In this document: positions 24,091-33,499 of the stretch, piece after piece
How positions within the stretch are numbered: the stretch's first letter is position 1
Layout of the letters: each line of letters begins with the position of its first letter
Assembly (NCBI RefSeq): GCF_014283215.1
Contig: NZ_JACOMF010000001.1
Span: forward strand, 124,001 to 188,000
Reading direction: 5' to 3'
Origin: Siccirubricoccus deserti
Lineage (GTDB): Bacteria > Pseudomonadota > Alphaproteobacteria > Acetobacterales > Acetobacteraceae
Length of the DNA: 64,000 nucleotides
Notes under the pieces: model-generated
What the model was told of the DNA's origin: nothing
Seen by the model: the letters and a program-made list of their open reading frames with translations, nothing else
The model's database searches: none
Translations under genes and position numbers: made by a program

Positions 24091-24516
24091 TCAGCCATTG
24101 CGGGCCGCCAGCGACCAGCTCACGCCGTAGGGATCGCGCAGCTGGCCGTAGCGGTCGCCCCAGAACATCAGCTGCAGCGGCAGGACCACCACCGCCCCGG
24201 CGGCGGTGGCGCGGCGCCACCAGGCATCGACGTCCTTCACCTGCAGATGCAGGGCGTAGCCCTGCGGCGGCCGCAGCGGGTGGCCATGCTCCGGAAAGGC
24301 GTCGCTCAGCATCACCGAGCCGCCGTTGATGTACAGGTGGATGTGCATGGTGCGGCCGCTGTCATCGGGCGGAATCCGCGCCACCGTCTCGGCGCCGAAT
24401 GCGCGCTCGTAGAATTCCGCGGCGGCGCTGGCATTGCTGAGGGTGAGATAGGGCGCCACGCCCCCGAGCACCGGGGGGTGTTGCGGCTGGCTGGCGGCGG
24501 TGGTCTCGGCTGTCAT
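24091..24516 (-). CDS. VOC/glyoxalase-family protein (PhnB-like)
   Basis: A 141-residue protein with the PhnB-like VOC pattern: APYLTLSNASAAAEFYERAF, HIHLYINGGSVMLSD and WGDRYGQLRDPYGVSWSL. VOC proteins use a divalent metal in glyoxalase-, dioxygenase- or epimerase-type chemistry; this subgroup is often encoded with ECF42 sigma factors and DGPF proteins, as here. ATG 24516 has AGGAGG five bases upstream, one of the best ribosome-binding sites in the window. Confidence 0.9.
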   Translation of the reverse strand: MTAETTAASQPQHPPVLGGVAPYLTLSNASAAAEFYERAFGAETVARIPPDDSGRTMHIHLYINGGSVMLSDAFPEHGHPLRPPQGYALHLQVKDVDAWWRRATAAGAVVVLPLQLMFWGDRYGQLRDPYGVSWSLAARNG

Positions 24517-24587
24517 CGCTGTCCTCCTTGCACCTCGCCCCAAGGACGCCACAGGGTGACGCGCCCCGACAGCCGCGGCGGATTAAA

Positions 24588-25859
24588 TCAGCCCGTCCTT
24601 TCGCCTTGCCGCGACGGCGGCGACTCCTGCGTCAGCTGGTCGAGGTGCTGGCGGATATGCGCCGCCTCGGCCGCCGAGCCGGCGAGGGCGATAGCCTGGC
24701 CAAAAGCGGTGCGGGCTTCCTCGGTCCGGCCGAGCTTTCGCAGCAGCGCGCCCTTCACGCCGAAGTAGTGGAAATAGCCGGAAAGCCGCGGCGCCAGCGG
24801 CTCGATCATCGCCAGCGCCGCCGCCGGCCCGTGCAGCTGCAGCACCGCCACCGCGCGGTTCAGCGTGATCACCGGCGAGGGCTGCAGCCGCTCCAGCGCG
24901 GCGTAGAGCTGCTCGATCTGCGCCCAGTCGGTCTCCTCGGGCCGCGCGGCGCGGGCATGCAGCGCGGCGATGGCGGCCTGGACCTGGTAGGCGCCGGCAC
25001 GGCGGTGGCGCATCGCCTTGTCGATCAGCGCCAGCCCCTCGGCGATCATCTGCGGGTTCCACAGCCGGCGGTCCTGCGCTTCCAGCAGCACCACCTCCCC
25101 CGCCGCGTCGAACCGCGCCGCCGCCCTGGCGCGCTGCAGCAGGAACAGCGCGGCGAGCCCCATGATCTCCGGCTCGGCGGGGAACAGCCGCAGCAGCAGC
25201 CGGGCCAGCCGGATCGCCTCGTCGCAGAGCCCGGCGCGCTCCGGCTCCGCCGCCCCGGCGGAATAGCCTTCGTTGAAGATGAGGTAGAGGATGGCGGCCA
25301 CCGCGCCCAGCCGCTCCGCCCGCTCCGGCGCGCCCGGCGTCTCGAAGGGCACGGCGGCGGCGGCGACGCGGGCCTTAGCGCGGGTGATGCGCTGCTCCAT
25401 CGCCGCCTCGCTGACAAGGAAGGCGCGGGCGATGCGCGCGACGCCAAGGCCGGAGACGATGCGCAGCGCCAGCGCGATCTGCTGGTTCGCCGGCAGCTCC
25501 GGATGGCAGCAGATGAACAGCAGGCGCAGCACGTCGTCCCGGTAATCGGCCTGGTCCAGCCGCTCGGCCAATGGCGCTTCGGCATCATCGAGGTTGGAGA
25601 GGTGATCCTCCTCCGGCAGCGGTGCCTGGCGGGCCTGGCGGCGCCGGACATCGATGCCGCGGTTGCGGCCGACCAGGATCAGCCAGCCGGTCGGGTCGCG
25701 CGGCGGGCCGTTCACCGGCCAGGTGCCGAGCGCCCGCAGCGAGGCGTCCTGAAAGGCTTCCTCCGCGGTATCGAGGTCGCGGAAATACCGCAGCAGGGCG
25801 CTCACCACGCGGGGGCGCGCGGCGGTCAGCGCCGCCTCGATCCAGGCCAGTTCGCTCAC
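24588..25859 (-). CDS. ECF42-type RNA polymerase sigma factor with C-terminal TPR-like domain
   Basis: This 423-residue protein has sigma region 2 (DLDTAEEAFQDASLRALG, residues 30-47; GWLILVGRNRGID) and region 4 (LPANQQIALALRIVSGL to EAAMEQRITRAK, about 123-163). About 250 helical residues follow, as in the ECF42/DUF6596 group. These lack a classical anti-sigma factor; the C-terminal domain and DGPF partners are thought to control activity. GTG 25859 overlaps the stop of the DGPF gene (GTGA), indicating translational coupling. Confidence 0.92.
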   Translation of the reverse strand: MSELAWIEAALTAARPRVVSALLRYFRDLDTAEEAFQDASLRALGTWPVNGPPRDPTGWLILVGRNRGIDVRRRQARQAPLPEEDHLSNLDDAEAPLAERLDQADYRDDVLRLLFICCHPELPANQQIALALRIVSGLGVARIARAFLVSEAAMEQRITRAKARVAAAAVPFETPGAPERAERLGAVAAILYLIFNEGYSAGAAEPERAGLCDEAIRLARLLLRLFPAEPEIMGLAALFLLQRARAAARFDAAGEVVLLEAQDRRLWNPQMIAEGLALIDKAMRHRRAGAYQVQAAIAALHARAARPEETDWAQIEQLYAALERLQPSPVITLNRAVAVLQLHGPAAALAMIEPLAPRLSGYFHYFGVKGALLRKLGRTEEARTAFGQAIALAGSAAEAAHIRQHLDQLTQESPPSRQGERTG

Positions 25860-26227
25860 CCCGGCGCGCTCCCGGGCACGAAGTAGCCGATCGGGCGCAG
25901 CTCATAGGCGCCGCTGGTGCTGCTGGCGCGCGAAAGCTCCTGCGCGGTCTCGATCGCCTGGTCTAGGTCGGCGCAGTCGACGATGTAGAAGCCGAGGAGC
26001 TGTTCCTTGGTCTCGGCGAAGGGGCCGTCGAGCACCAGCGCCTCGCGCCCCTTGCGCACGGTGGTCGCCGCCGTGGTCGGCAGCAGCCGCGCGACCGGGC
26101 CGAGCCGCCCGGCCGCGGCCAGCTTCTGGTGCACCACGGCGAGCTTCGCCATGACGGCGGCATCCTCCTCCTTGGACCAGGCGCTGACGACGTCTTCGGA
26201 ATCGTAGCAAAGTATGGCGTAGAGCAT
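25856..26227 (-). CDS. YCII-related DGPF-domain protein
   Basis: The 123-residue product starts MLYAILCYDSED and carries the hallmark VLDGPFAETKEQLLGF. DGPF proteins are the conserved genetic partners of ECF41/ECF42-type sigma factors and may sense a ligand, but their activity is not established. It is the first gene of a five-gene minus-strand run (DGPF, sigma, VOC, BNR, MoaD) and overlaps the sigma gene by four bases. Confidence 0.93.
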   Translation of the reverse strand: MLYAILCYDSEDVVSAWSKEEDAAVMAKLAVVHQKLAAAGRLGPVARLLPTTAATTVRKGREALVLDGPFAETKEQLLGFYIVDCADLDQAIETAQELSRASSTSGAYELRPIGYFVPGSAPG

Positions 26228-26333
26228 GGGTGGCCTTCCCTCCCCGGTCACAGGACGGCGGAGCATGCCCCAGGGCCGACATCGGGCCGGCAAAAAATCG
26301 CGCCGGCGCGGAGACTCTGTCCCCGGCCTCGCC

Positions 26334-27587
26334 TCAGTCGGCCTCCACCACCGCGGCCCGGGGCGCAGGCGGGCGGCGCAGCGCCCAGAAGGCGATCGAG
26401 CCGCAGAGATAGGCCGCGATCGAGCAGAGGAAGGCCGCGCGGTAGCTGCCGGAGATGTCGAAGATCCAGCCCGCCGCCCAGGCGCCGAGCGCCGCCCCCA
26501 GCCCGGAGCCGATGGTGATGACGCCGAGGATGGTGCCGAGCCGCGGCCCGGGAAAGAGATCCGCCGTCTTCGCGGTGATCGCCGGCCCGCGCGCCCCCCA
26601 GGTCAGGCCGAAGAAGCAGGCGTGCAGCCAGAGCAGCAGGTGCTGGTCCGGCCCGGTGATCGCCAGGGCGCAGCCCACGCCGAGGATGGAGATACCATAG
26701 GCCAGCAGCGCCGAGGCCTCGCGCCCGATGTAGTCGGAAAGGGTGCCGGTCAGGATCACCCCCGGCATCGCCAGGAAACTGCCCATGCCGAGCACGCTGG
26801 CGGCGTAGAGCGGGTCGAAGCCGACATCGACGGCGAAGGCGATCTGGTGCAGCGAGACCAGGAAGCTGCCGATGCTGGTGAACATGTAGACGAGGAACAG
26901 CAGCCAGAATTGCGTGGTGCGGATCGCCTCCGACAGCGTCCAGTGCCGCACCGGCGCAGGGGTGCCGCGCGCCGTCGTGGCCGCCGCGCCGCTGCCGCCG
27001 CGCCCGAACAGCGCGGCGAGCGGCAGCAGGAGGAGCAGCGTTGCCGCCCCCTCCAGCAGATAGGCGGCGCGCCAGCCGACGCCGCTGATCAGCATCTGGC
27101 TGACCGGCGCCGAGACCGCGCGGCCGAAGCCATTGGCGGATTGCAGCACGGCGATCGCCATGCCGCGCCGGGTGGGGAACAGGCCGGAGATCAGCGGCAC
27201 GAAGACCAGCAGGCCGACGCAATTCGCCCCGAAGGTCATCACCACGCCATAAAGCAGCACGATCTGCCACAGCGCATCGGCCTGGGCGCTGCCGACCAGG
27301 CCAAGCGTCAGCAGCGCGCCGCCGAGCAGGATCATCCGGCGCGCGCCGAACCGGTCCACCATGCCGCCGACCAGCGGCGAACTGAAGCCGCCGACCAGCT
27401 GGCCCACCGAATAAGCCAGCGAGCTTTCGGCGCGCGACCAGCCGAACTCCTCGACGAAGGCCAGCAGGAAGACTGTGTAGGAATGCATGGCGCTGGCGCC
27501 GACCGTGAAGGCGAGGAAGGCGCCGGTGAGGATCAGCCACGGCCGCCGGGCGGAGGATGGCTTCGGCCCGTCGGGGGAGTCTGACAT
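26334..27587 (-). CDS. Major facilitator superfamily transporter (monocarboxylate/oxalate-formate type)
   Basis: A 417-residue, 12-helix MFS protein. SLAYSVGQLVGGFSSPLVGG and MVDRFGARRMILLGG (the loop 2-3 motif) are seen early; DYIGREASALLAYG marks the second half. The arrangement is that of the monocarboxylate porter group. The substrate cannot be read from the sequence. ATG 27587 puts the first helix at residues 17-37. It lies on its own transcript, divergent from the exported-protein pair. Confidence 0.9.
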   Translation of the reverse strand: MSDSPDGPKPSSARRPWLILTGAFLAFTVGASAMHSYTVFLLAFVEEFGWSRAESSLAYSVGQLVGGFSSPLVGGMVDRFGARRMILLGGALLTLGLVGSAQADALWQIVLLYGVVMTFGANCVGLLVFVPLISGLFPTRRGMAIAVLQSANGFGRAVSAPVSQMLISGVGWRAAYLLEGAATLLLLLPLAALFGRGGSGAAATTARGTPAPVRHWTLSEAIRTTQFWLLFLVYMFTSIGSFLVSLHQIAFAVDVGFDPLYAASVLGMGSFLAMPGVILTGTLSDYIGREASALLAYGISILGVGCALAITGPDQHLLLWLHACFFGLTWGARGPAITAKTADLFPGPRLGTILGVITIGSGLGAALGAWAAGWIFDISGSYRAAFLCSIAAYLCGSIAFWALRRPPAPRAAVVEAD

Positions 27588-28061
27588 GCCGCCATGGTAG
27601 AGCAGCTTCCGGATGGGCGTACACCGCCGGCCTGGCGTCATGCGCCGGAGTTGCCGCTGCCGCGGTTGTTTCGGGCCGCCGTCACCGCGACCGGCCAATG
27701 CCGGGCACCTGTCCTGCGCGCCGGGCCCATCAACACGAATTCGTGACAAACGCTGCGGCCACGCCCTGCGGCACGGCGGGCCTGCGACACCTCAGCCGGC
27801 CGCAACCACTGTTTCGCCAGCCACTACCGGCACGCGCATGGCAAGGCTTGCACGGAACCCTGTGCTGTCGCGAGCAACCAGGAGCAGAATGTCCATGCCG
27901 CGCAGCGCGATGCGACGGAGATTCGTGCGCATCCGCGTCTTTCACTGGAGCGTATTCAGGCTACGATCTACCACCGGCACCGGCCTTCCACGGCCGAAGC
28001 CCCGCCCTTCCGGCTGCGAAGGCGCGGGCGGCTGCCGATGAGAACAACAGGAGATCTTGCC
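27588..28061. other. Divergent intergenic stretch, no supported gene
   Basis: Both strands have open frames here but none gives a plausible protein with a ribosome-binding site. It should hold the promoters of the MFS gene and of the Rap1a-like gene. No insertion-sequence end or strong hairpin was recognised. Confidence 0.5.
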
Positions 28062-28499
28062 ATGCGCATTGCAACTATCGCGGCGCTTGTTTGCCTAGCA
28101 TCGCCCATGGCGTTGGCGCAGCCGTCGCCGACTGCCACCTCCCGCATCGTCACCCAGGTCCAGACCGCCGCCGACCTGGCCGCGGTCTGCGACCCGTCCT
28201 GGTCCGGCGTGCCGCGGCTTGAGGCCATCGCCTATTGCCAGGGCTTCCTGACCAGCGCCGGCCAGTACCACACCCTGCTGCACCCGGCGGGCGGCCGGCT
28301 GCGTCCGCTCTACTGCCTGCCGACGCCGGGGCCGACCATTGCCGAATCTGGCGTGGCCTTCGCCGCCTGGATGCGGGCCAACCCGGCCCATGCCAATGAG
28401 CCGGCACTGGATGGCCTGCTGCGCTGGGCCCAGGCCACCTACCCCTGCCCGCCTGCCACCACCACCACCACCACGCGCCCAGCGCGGCCGGCCCGCTAA
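28062..28499 (+). CDS. Exported Rap1a/Tai-like protein
   Basis: A 145-residue protein with a clear signal peptide (MRIATIAALVCLASPMALAQ). CQGFLTSAGQYHTLL, YCLPTPGPTIAESGVAFAAW and DGLLRWAQATYPCP follow, the cysteine pattern of Rap1a/Tai domains. Known Rap1a-type proteins give immunity to type VI amidase effectors; many are simply conserved periplasmic proteins. No type VI genes are near, so an immunity role is not supported. It precedes a glycine-zipper lipoprotein by 13 bases. Confidence 0.75.
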   Translation: MRIATIAALVCLASPMALAQPSPTATSRIVTQVQTAADLAAVCDPSWSGVPRLEAIAYCQGFLTSAGQYHTLLHPAGGRLRPLYCLPTPGPTIAESGVAFAAWMRANPAHANEPALDGLLRWAQATYPCPPATTTTTTRPARPAR

Positions 28500-28512
28500 G
28501 GAGACCACGACC

Positions 28513-28788
28513 ATGACCCTGGGCTCGATGCGTTTCGCCCTTCTCCTCCTCGTCGCGCTGGGCGTGTCCGCCTGCGGCAACCTGTCCCAGACGCAGCAGC
28601 GCACCGCGACCGGCGCCCTGGGCGGCGCTGCCGTCGGCGGCGTGCTCGGCTCATTCGCCGGCGATGCGGGGCTGGGGGCGCTGCTCGGCGCCGGTGCCGG
28701 CGGCGCCGGCGGCTATCTCTACGACCAGTCGCAGCAATCCCAGCGGGGTTATGGCCCCCCGCCGCGTGGCAACCGCCGCTACCGGTAG
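28513..28788 (+). CDS. Small glycine-zipper lipoprotein
   Basis: A 91-residue protein with a lipobox, LGVSACG, at residues 17-23. A glycine zipper (GALGGAAVGGVLGSFAGDAG and LLGAGAGGAGGYLYDQ) and a Gln/Arg/Pro-rich tail follow. Similar small outer-membrane or periplasmic proteins are common in Proteobacteria and their roles are mostly unknown. AAGGAG lies nine bases before the ATG. Confidence 0.85.
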   Translation: MTLGSMRFALLLLVALGVSACGNLSQTQQRTATGALGGAAVGGVLGSFAGDAGLGALLGAGAGGAGGYLYDQSQQSQRGYGPPPRGNRRYR

Positions 28789-29162
28789 GCGCCTGACGAC
28801 ACCCGCAGCCACGGTGCCGCTGGCGTAACATGCCGCCCCTGGCGGGACCGCGGTTGACCAGCTGGCGCGCCGGACGGTGACCCCGTCCGGCGCCTCATTC
28901 TGCGGCGTTTGGGTTCGGCGCGGATCTGGTGCCGACCATGGACTCCTTGCTCTCACGTCCCCCGGCCGGCCGGTGCTGGCCGCGCGGCTCTCCGCGCCGG
29001 CCGATTTCGTTCCAATCCAGGCCGCATATGAAGTTGTCCGGTGCACCAAATACTCCCCGCACAGCCGAAATATTACCTTCTTCTGCCCGAACGAACTAAT
29101 TTTGAACTGCGTCGAATTAAATTCAGCGGTCTATTGGGAGATATTAGACAGGATATAATTTA
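28789..29162 (+). promoter_or_regulatory. Intergenic stretch with AT-rich leader before the RTX peroxidase gene
   Basis: No gene is supported. Composition turns AT-rich from about 29040 to 29162 (for example AAATATTACC and TATAATTTA), unlike the genes on either side. This fits the promoter and leader of the following gene, although no pair of consensus boxes is convincing. Confidence 0.45.
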
Positions 29163-32100
29163 ATGGTTGAATTTTCCCGGGACGATTTAACCTTCATCGT
29201 ACGGCAGATCGCCATCGCCGAAGCCAATTCAGCCGGCCAGCCGCTGACCGACCTGATCGGCGACCCCTCCCTGCCCTTCGGGCTCCGTACCGTGGCAGGC
29301 ACCGACAACAACTTGCTCCCCGGCCAGCAGAACTACGGCGCCTCCGACCGGCTCTTCCCACGGCTGCTGTCGCCGGTGTTCCGGGATGCCGGCGTCCTCG
29401 ACCTCGACGGTCCGGGCGGCATGCCGTCCACCCCGACCTCCTACGCCCGGACCAGCGGCATCGTGTCGGATTCGCAGCCACGCAGGATCAGCAACCTCAT
29501 CGCCGACCAGACCGCCGCCAACCCGGCCGCCAGCGCCGTCGCAGGCAGTGCGGCGGACGGCCCCCTGCCGATCCCGAACAGCGTGCCGGGCGATCCCGGT
29601 GCCGCCCCGTTCAACACTTGGTACACCCTGTTCGGCCAGTTCTTCGACCACGGCCTCGATCTGGTGGAGAAGAGTGGCAGCGGCGCCGTCTTCATGCCCC
29701 TCTCCCCCGACGATCCGCTCTACGACGCCGGCGGGGCGGACGGCGTGCCCAACAGCGGCGACGAGACCAATTTCATGGTGCTCACCCGGGCCACCAACCA
29801 GCCCGGCCCGGATGGCGTGCTCGGTACCGCCGACGACATCCATGAGCAGATCAACAGGACCACCCCCTTCGTCGACCAGAACCAGACCTACAGCTCCCAC
29901 CCCTCGCACCAGGTCTTCCTGCGCGAATACGCGCTCGACGCCGGGGGCCACCCGGTCGCCACCGGCCGGTTGCTGGCTGGCGCCGATGGCGGCCTTGTCA
30001 CCTGGGGCGGGATCAAGGCGCAGGCGCGCGCGCTGCTCGGCATCGAACTGGCCGACACCGACGTCACCGACCTGCCGCTGCTGGCGACCGACGCCTATGG
30101 CCGCTTCATCCGCGGCCCGAACGGCCTGCCGCAGATTGTCACCAGCTCAGGGCTGATCGAGGGCAATCTCGGCGCTCCGGTCAGCACCGCCGAGGCGATC
30201 CGCACCGGCCATGCCTTCCTCGAGGATATCGCCCGCGACGCCGACCCCACCGGCAAGACCGCCGATCCGGACAACGCGGTCGGCCTTGCCGGCCCGGGCT
30301 CGGGCGAGGTCGTCACCGGCGGCGGCGCCGTCGGCGGCGCAGGTGATGGCGATTCGGGTGGCGGCGGTGCCGGCGGCGCAGGTGACGGCGGGAACTACGA
30401 CAACGAGCTGCTGGACGCGCATTACGTCGTCGGCGACGGCCGCGGCAACGAGAACATCGGCCTCACCGCCGTCCATCACATCTTCCATTCCGAGCACAAC
30501 CGGCTGGTCGACCAGGTGAAGCAGGTCGTGCTGGCCACCGGCGATGCCGATTTCATCGCCGAATGGCAGACGAGCCCCGGCGAGTGGAACGGCGAGCGGC
30601 TGTTCCAGGCGGCCCGCTTCGGCACGGAGATGCAGTACCAGCATCTGGTGTTCGAGGAATTTGCCCGCCGGGTGCAGCCCGGGGTCGATGAGTTCGAGGC
30701 CTATGACACCACCATCGATCCGGCGATCGTCGCCGAATTCGCCCATGTGGTGTATCGCTTCGGCCATTCCATGCTGACCGAGACGCTGCCGCGCACCGAT
30801 GCCGATGGCAGCAGCGCCGACATTGAACTGGTCGAGGCCTTCCTCAACCCGCTCGGCTTCAGCCGCGACGGGGCTCTGACCTCGGATCAGGCGGCGGCCT
30901 CCATTATCCGCGGCACCACCGGCCAGCGCGGCAACGAGATCGACGAATTCGTCACCGATGCGCTGCGCAACAACCTGCTCGGCCTGCCGCTCGACCTTGC
31001 CGCCATCAACATGGCGCGCGCCCGCGATACCGGCGTGCCGCCGCTGAACGAGGCCAGGCGGGAGTTCCACCGCGGCACCGGCGGCGACCCGGCGCTGAAG
31101 CCCTACGACAATTGGCTGGAGTTCGGGGCCAACCTGAAGCACCCGGAATCCCTGGTGAATTTCATCGCCGCCTATGGCACCCATCCGGACATCGCCGGCG
31201 CGGCGACGCTGGCGGCGAAGCGGACGGCGGCGGCGGCGGTCGTGCTGGGCGGCGCGGATGCGCCGGACGACCGGCTGGACTTCCTCGCCGGCACCGGCGA
31301 ATGGGCGGCCGACCGGCCCGGGACCGGCGTCGACGCCATCGACTTCTGGATCGGCGGCCTGGCGGAGAAGACCCTCGCCTCGAGCGGGCTGCTCGGCTCC
31401 ACCTTCAACTTCGTCTTCGAGACCCAGATGGAGGCGCTGCAGAACGGCGACCGGTTCTACTATCTTGCCCGCACCGCCGGGCTGAATCTCTTCGTCCAGC
31501 TCGAGGAATCCTCCTTCGCCGAGCTGATGATGCGCAACACCGGCGTCGGGCACCTGCCCTTCGACGTGTTCTCGACACCCGATCACACCATCGAGCTGGC
31601 CGACCCGGCGAGCTTCCCGCCCGGCCTGGTCGAGGTCGCCGCCGATGGCACCGTCGCATACCTCGGCGACGGCCATGTGGTCATGGGCGGGACCACGGAG
31701 GGCGACCGCATCATCGCCGGCGGCGGCGGCGACGCGCTATGGGGCGATGGCGGCGACGACTGGCTGAGCGGCGGCGGCGGCAACGATGCGCTGGTGGGCG
31801 GCGAGGGCGACGACACCCTGCTCGGCGGCGATGGTGATGACGTGCTGAAGGGCGGCGGCGGCGATGATTCTATCGACCCGGGCGATGGCGAGGATCTCCT
31901 GCTCGGCGGCAAGGGCAACGACTTCATCGGTCCCGGCACCGGCCCCAAGGAGGTCTTCGCCGGCCAGGGCAACGACATCGTCATCGCCGGCGAGGATGCA
32001 ACGGCGCTGAACGGCAATGAAGGCGACGACTGGCTGGCAGGTGGCGGCGCGGCCGACCTGCTGGCCGGCGACAACGACGATCCCTTCGACCTGACGCCGA

Positions 32101-32954
32101 TCCCCGGCAATGACGTGCTCATCGGCGGCGACGGCGATGACACGGTGCGCGGCGAGTACGGCGACGACATCATCCTGGGCGCCGAGGGCGCCGACGGCAT
32201 CGATGGCGGCCGCGGCTTCGACTGGCTTGGCGTCGCCGACGCGAGCGGCGGCATCGTCGCCGATCTCTGGGCGATCAACATCGACGCGGTCGAGGGGCTC
32301 TCGGGCTCGGCCGGCGACGATGTGCTGCGCGGCGACGACAGCGCCGCGGACAGGCTGACGGATGCCGGGCTGATCGATGGTCTCGCGGCGCTGCTCATGG
32401 GCGCCGAGACCTTCGATGGCGGCAACATCATCCTCGGCGGCGGCGGCAACGACCGGATCGAGGGGCGCGGCGGCGGCGACCTGCTGCATGGCGATGCCGC
32501 GCTGCAGGTGGCGCTGACCATGCATGCCCCGGGCGGGGCCATCCTGCGCGAGATCATCATTGCCGAGCGGGGCGGCGACGACACGCTCCTCGGCGGCCAG
32601 GGCGCCGACACGTTGGTCGGCGGCGAAGGCGCGGACAGCTTCGAGTACCGAACGGCGGCCGAGGGCGGCGACAGCATCCGCGACTTCGCACCGGGTGACG
32701 ACCGGATCACGGTTTCCGCCGCGGGCTTCGGCGGCGGCCTTGAAGCCTCCGGGCGGCTGGACCCGGGGCGGTTCACCGCCAATGCGACCGGCCTGTCCGA
32801 CGCGGACTGCGGAATCGGACAGTTCGTCTACCGCACCACCGATGGCAGCCTGTGGTGGGATGCGGATGGCACGGCGACGGCGGAGGCGGTGCTCATCGCC
32901 CGGCTGGACGGGCTGCCGGCGCTTGGCGCGGCGGATGTCTTCGTGATTGCCTGA
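29163..32954 (+). CDS. Animal-type heme peroxidase with RTX calcium-binding repeats
   Basis: A 1263-residue secreted-type protein. The peroxidase domain (about 130-800) has distal His163 in FGQFFDHGLDL, Arg427 and Glu430 in GRGNEN before HHIFHSEHNRL, and proximal His535 in YRFGHSM. This is the mammalian peroxidase/peroxinectin arrangement, although the Met that follows the Glu in myeloperoxidase is Asn. A Gly/Asp-rich insertion lies at about 384-412. RTX nonapeptides (GGGGNDALVGGEGDDTLLGG and many more) span about 845-1160. There is no N-terminal signal, so type I export is likely; no type I secretion genes are nearby. ATG 29163 lies in an AT-rich leader. Confidence 0.92.
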   Translation: MVEFSRDDLTFIVRQIAIAEANSAGQPLTDLIGDPSLPFGLRTVAGTDNNLLPGQQNYGASDRLFPRLLSPVFRDAGVLDLDGPGGMPSTPTSYARTSGIVSDSQPRRISNLIADQTAANPAASAVAGSAADGPLPIPNSVPGDPGAAPFNTWYTLFGQFFDHGLDLVEKSGSGAVFMPLSPDDPLYDAGGADGVPNSGDETNFMVLTRATNQPGPDGVLGTADDIHEQINRTTPFVDQNQTYSSHPSHQVFLREYALDAGGHPVATGRLLAGADGGLVTWGGIKAQARALLGIELADTDVTDLPLLATDAYGRFIRGPNGLPQIVTSSGLIEGNLGAPVSTAEAIRTGHAFLEDIARDADPTGKTADPDNAVGLAGPGSGEVVTGGGAVGGAGDGDSGGGGAGGAGDGGNYDNELLDAHYVVGDGRGNENIGLTAVHHIFHSEHNRLVDQVKQVVLATGDADFIAEWQTSPGEWNGERLFQAARFGTEMQYQHLVFEEFARRVQPGVDEFEAYDTTIDPAIVAEFAHVVYRFGHSMLTETLPRTDADGSSADIELVEAFLNPLGFSRDGALTSDQAAASIIRGTTGQRGNEIDEFVTDALRNNLLGLPLDLAAINMARARDTGVPPLNEARREFHRGTGGDPALKPYDNWLEFGANLKHPESLVNFIAAYGTHPDIAGAATLAAKRTAAAAVVLGGADAPDDRLDFLAGTGEWAADRPGTGVDAIDFWIGGLAEKTLASSGLLGSTFNFVFETQMEALQNGDRFYYLARTAGLNLFVQLEESSFAELMMRNTGVGHLPFDVFSTPDHTIELADPASFPPGLVEVAADGTVAYLGDGHVVMGGTTEGDRIIAGGGGDALWGDGGDDWLSGGGGNDALVGGEGDDTLLGGDGDDVLKGGGGDDSIDPGDGEDLLLGGKGNDFIGPGTGPKEVFAGQGNDIVIAGEDATALNGNEGDDWLAGGGAADLLAGDNDDPFDLTPIPGNDVLIGGDGDDTVRGEYGDDIILGAEGADGIDGGRGFDWLGVADASGGIVADLWAINIDAVEGLSGSAGDDVLRGDDSAADRLTDAGLIDGLAALLMGAETFDGGNIILGGGGNDRIEGRGGGDLLHGDAALQVALTMHAPGGAILREIIIAERGGDDTLLGGQGADTLVGGEGADSFEYRTAAEGGDSIRDFAPGDDRITVSAAGFGGGLEASGRLDPGRFTANATGLSDADCGIGQFVYRTTDGSLWWDADGTATAEAVLIARLDGLPALGAADVFVIA
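31695..32640 (+). repeat. RTX (GGxGxDx) repeat region
   Basis: The segment codes for tandem and interspersed calcium-binding nonapeptides within the peroxidase gene, with blocks at about 31700-31900, 32010-32230 and 32400-32640. The DNA is correspondingly repetitive (GGCGGCGGC and GGCGACGA units), which is a likely source of assembly difficulty. Confidence 0.85.
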
Positions 32955-32971
32955 GGCGCGACGGCCCGGCT

Positions 32972-33219
32972 TCAGCCGGGATTGCCGCCCAATTTGCGCA
33001 GGCAGATGTCGAACAACCGCTCGGCGGCGCGCTCACCGGTGGCCGGCTCGCCCTCGGCGGCGAAGACCACGCGGAGGCGGGGTTCGGCGCCAGGGGCGCC
33101 AACCACTCCTCCCAGGGCGCAGGCTTGCGCCCCGGTCGGTCGCTGCCGGTCACGTCGCGCCCGGCCCCGGGCGGCGGGATGCCATTGCCGTCCTGCGAAC
33201 CGCGCTTGGCCTGGGACAT
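32972..33219 (-). pseudogene. Small conserved-looking protein interrupted by an apparent one-base loss
   Basis: ATG 33219 opens MSQAKRGSQDGNGIPPPGAG, which reads well to KPAPWEEWLAP. The frame then fails near 33090-33105. Moving by one base gives GAEPRLRVVFAAEGEPATGE, then RAAERLFDICLRKLGGNPG, and a stop at 32972. The span is 248 bases, one short of a multiple of three. About 82 residues would result. No family is recognised; the C-terminal half has the composition of a real helical domain. It converges on the peroxidase gene. Confidence 0.5.
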
Positions 33220-33499
33220 AGCCGGATTCTCTCTACGACGGGTAATGGCACCAGGCCCGAGGCACCGTGATCCCCTTTCCGGTACAGCAGGTTACCGGCT
33301 TTTCCATGCGGTCGCCCCGGCCTCGGAATGGCCCATCGCCCGATGGGATCGGCGATGTACCCCACCCGGCACCGGGGCAAATACCCCAGTCGGTCTGCCC
33401 TCCGGTCCCGCTCCGCCGGATGTGTCCGCCCCAGGGCGCCGTGGTGGCCCGGCCGGCTGGTATGCAGCCGGACGGAAATCCACTGGGAGGCCGACCACG

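Noticed and set aside
28062-28499. Type VI immunity gene based on the Rap1a/Tai-like pattern
   Set aside because: No type VI effector or structural gene is nearby; many such proteins are ordinary periplasmic proteins.
31695-32640. Possible CRISPR or tandem-repeat array
   Set aside because: The repeats are coding RTX nonapeptides of unequal spacing without unique spacers.
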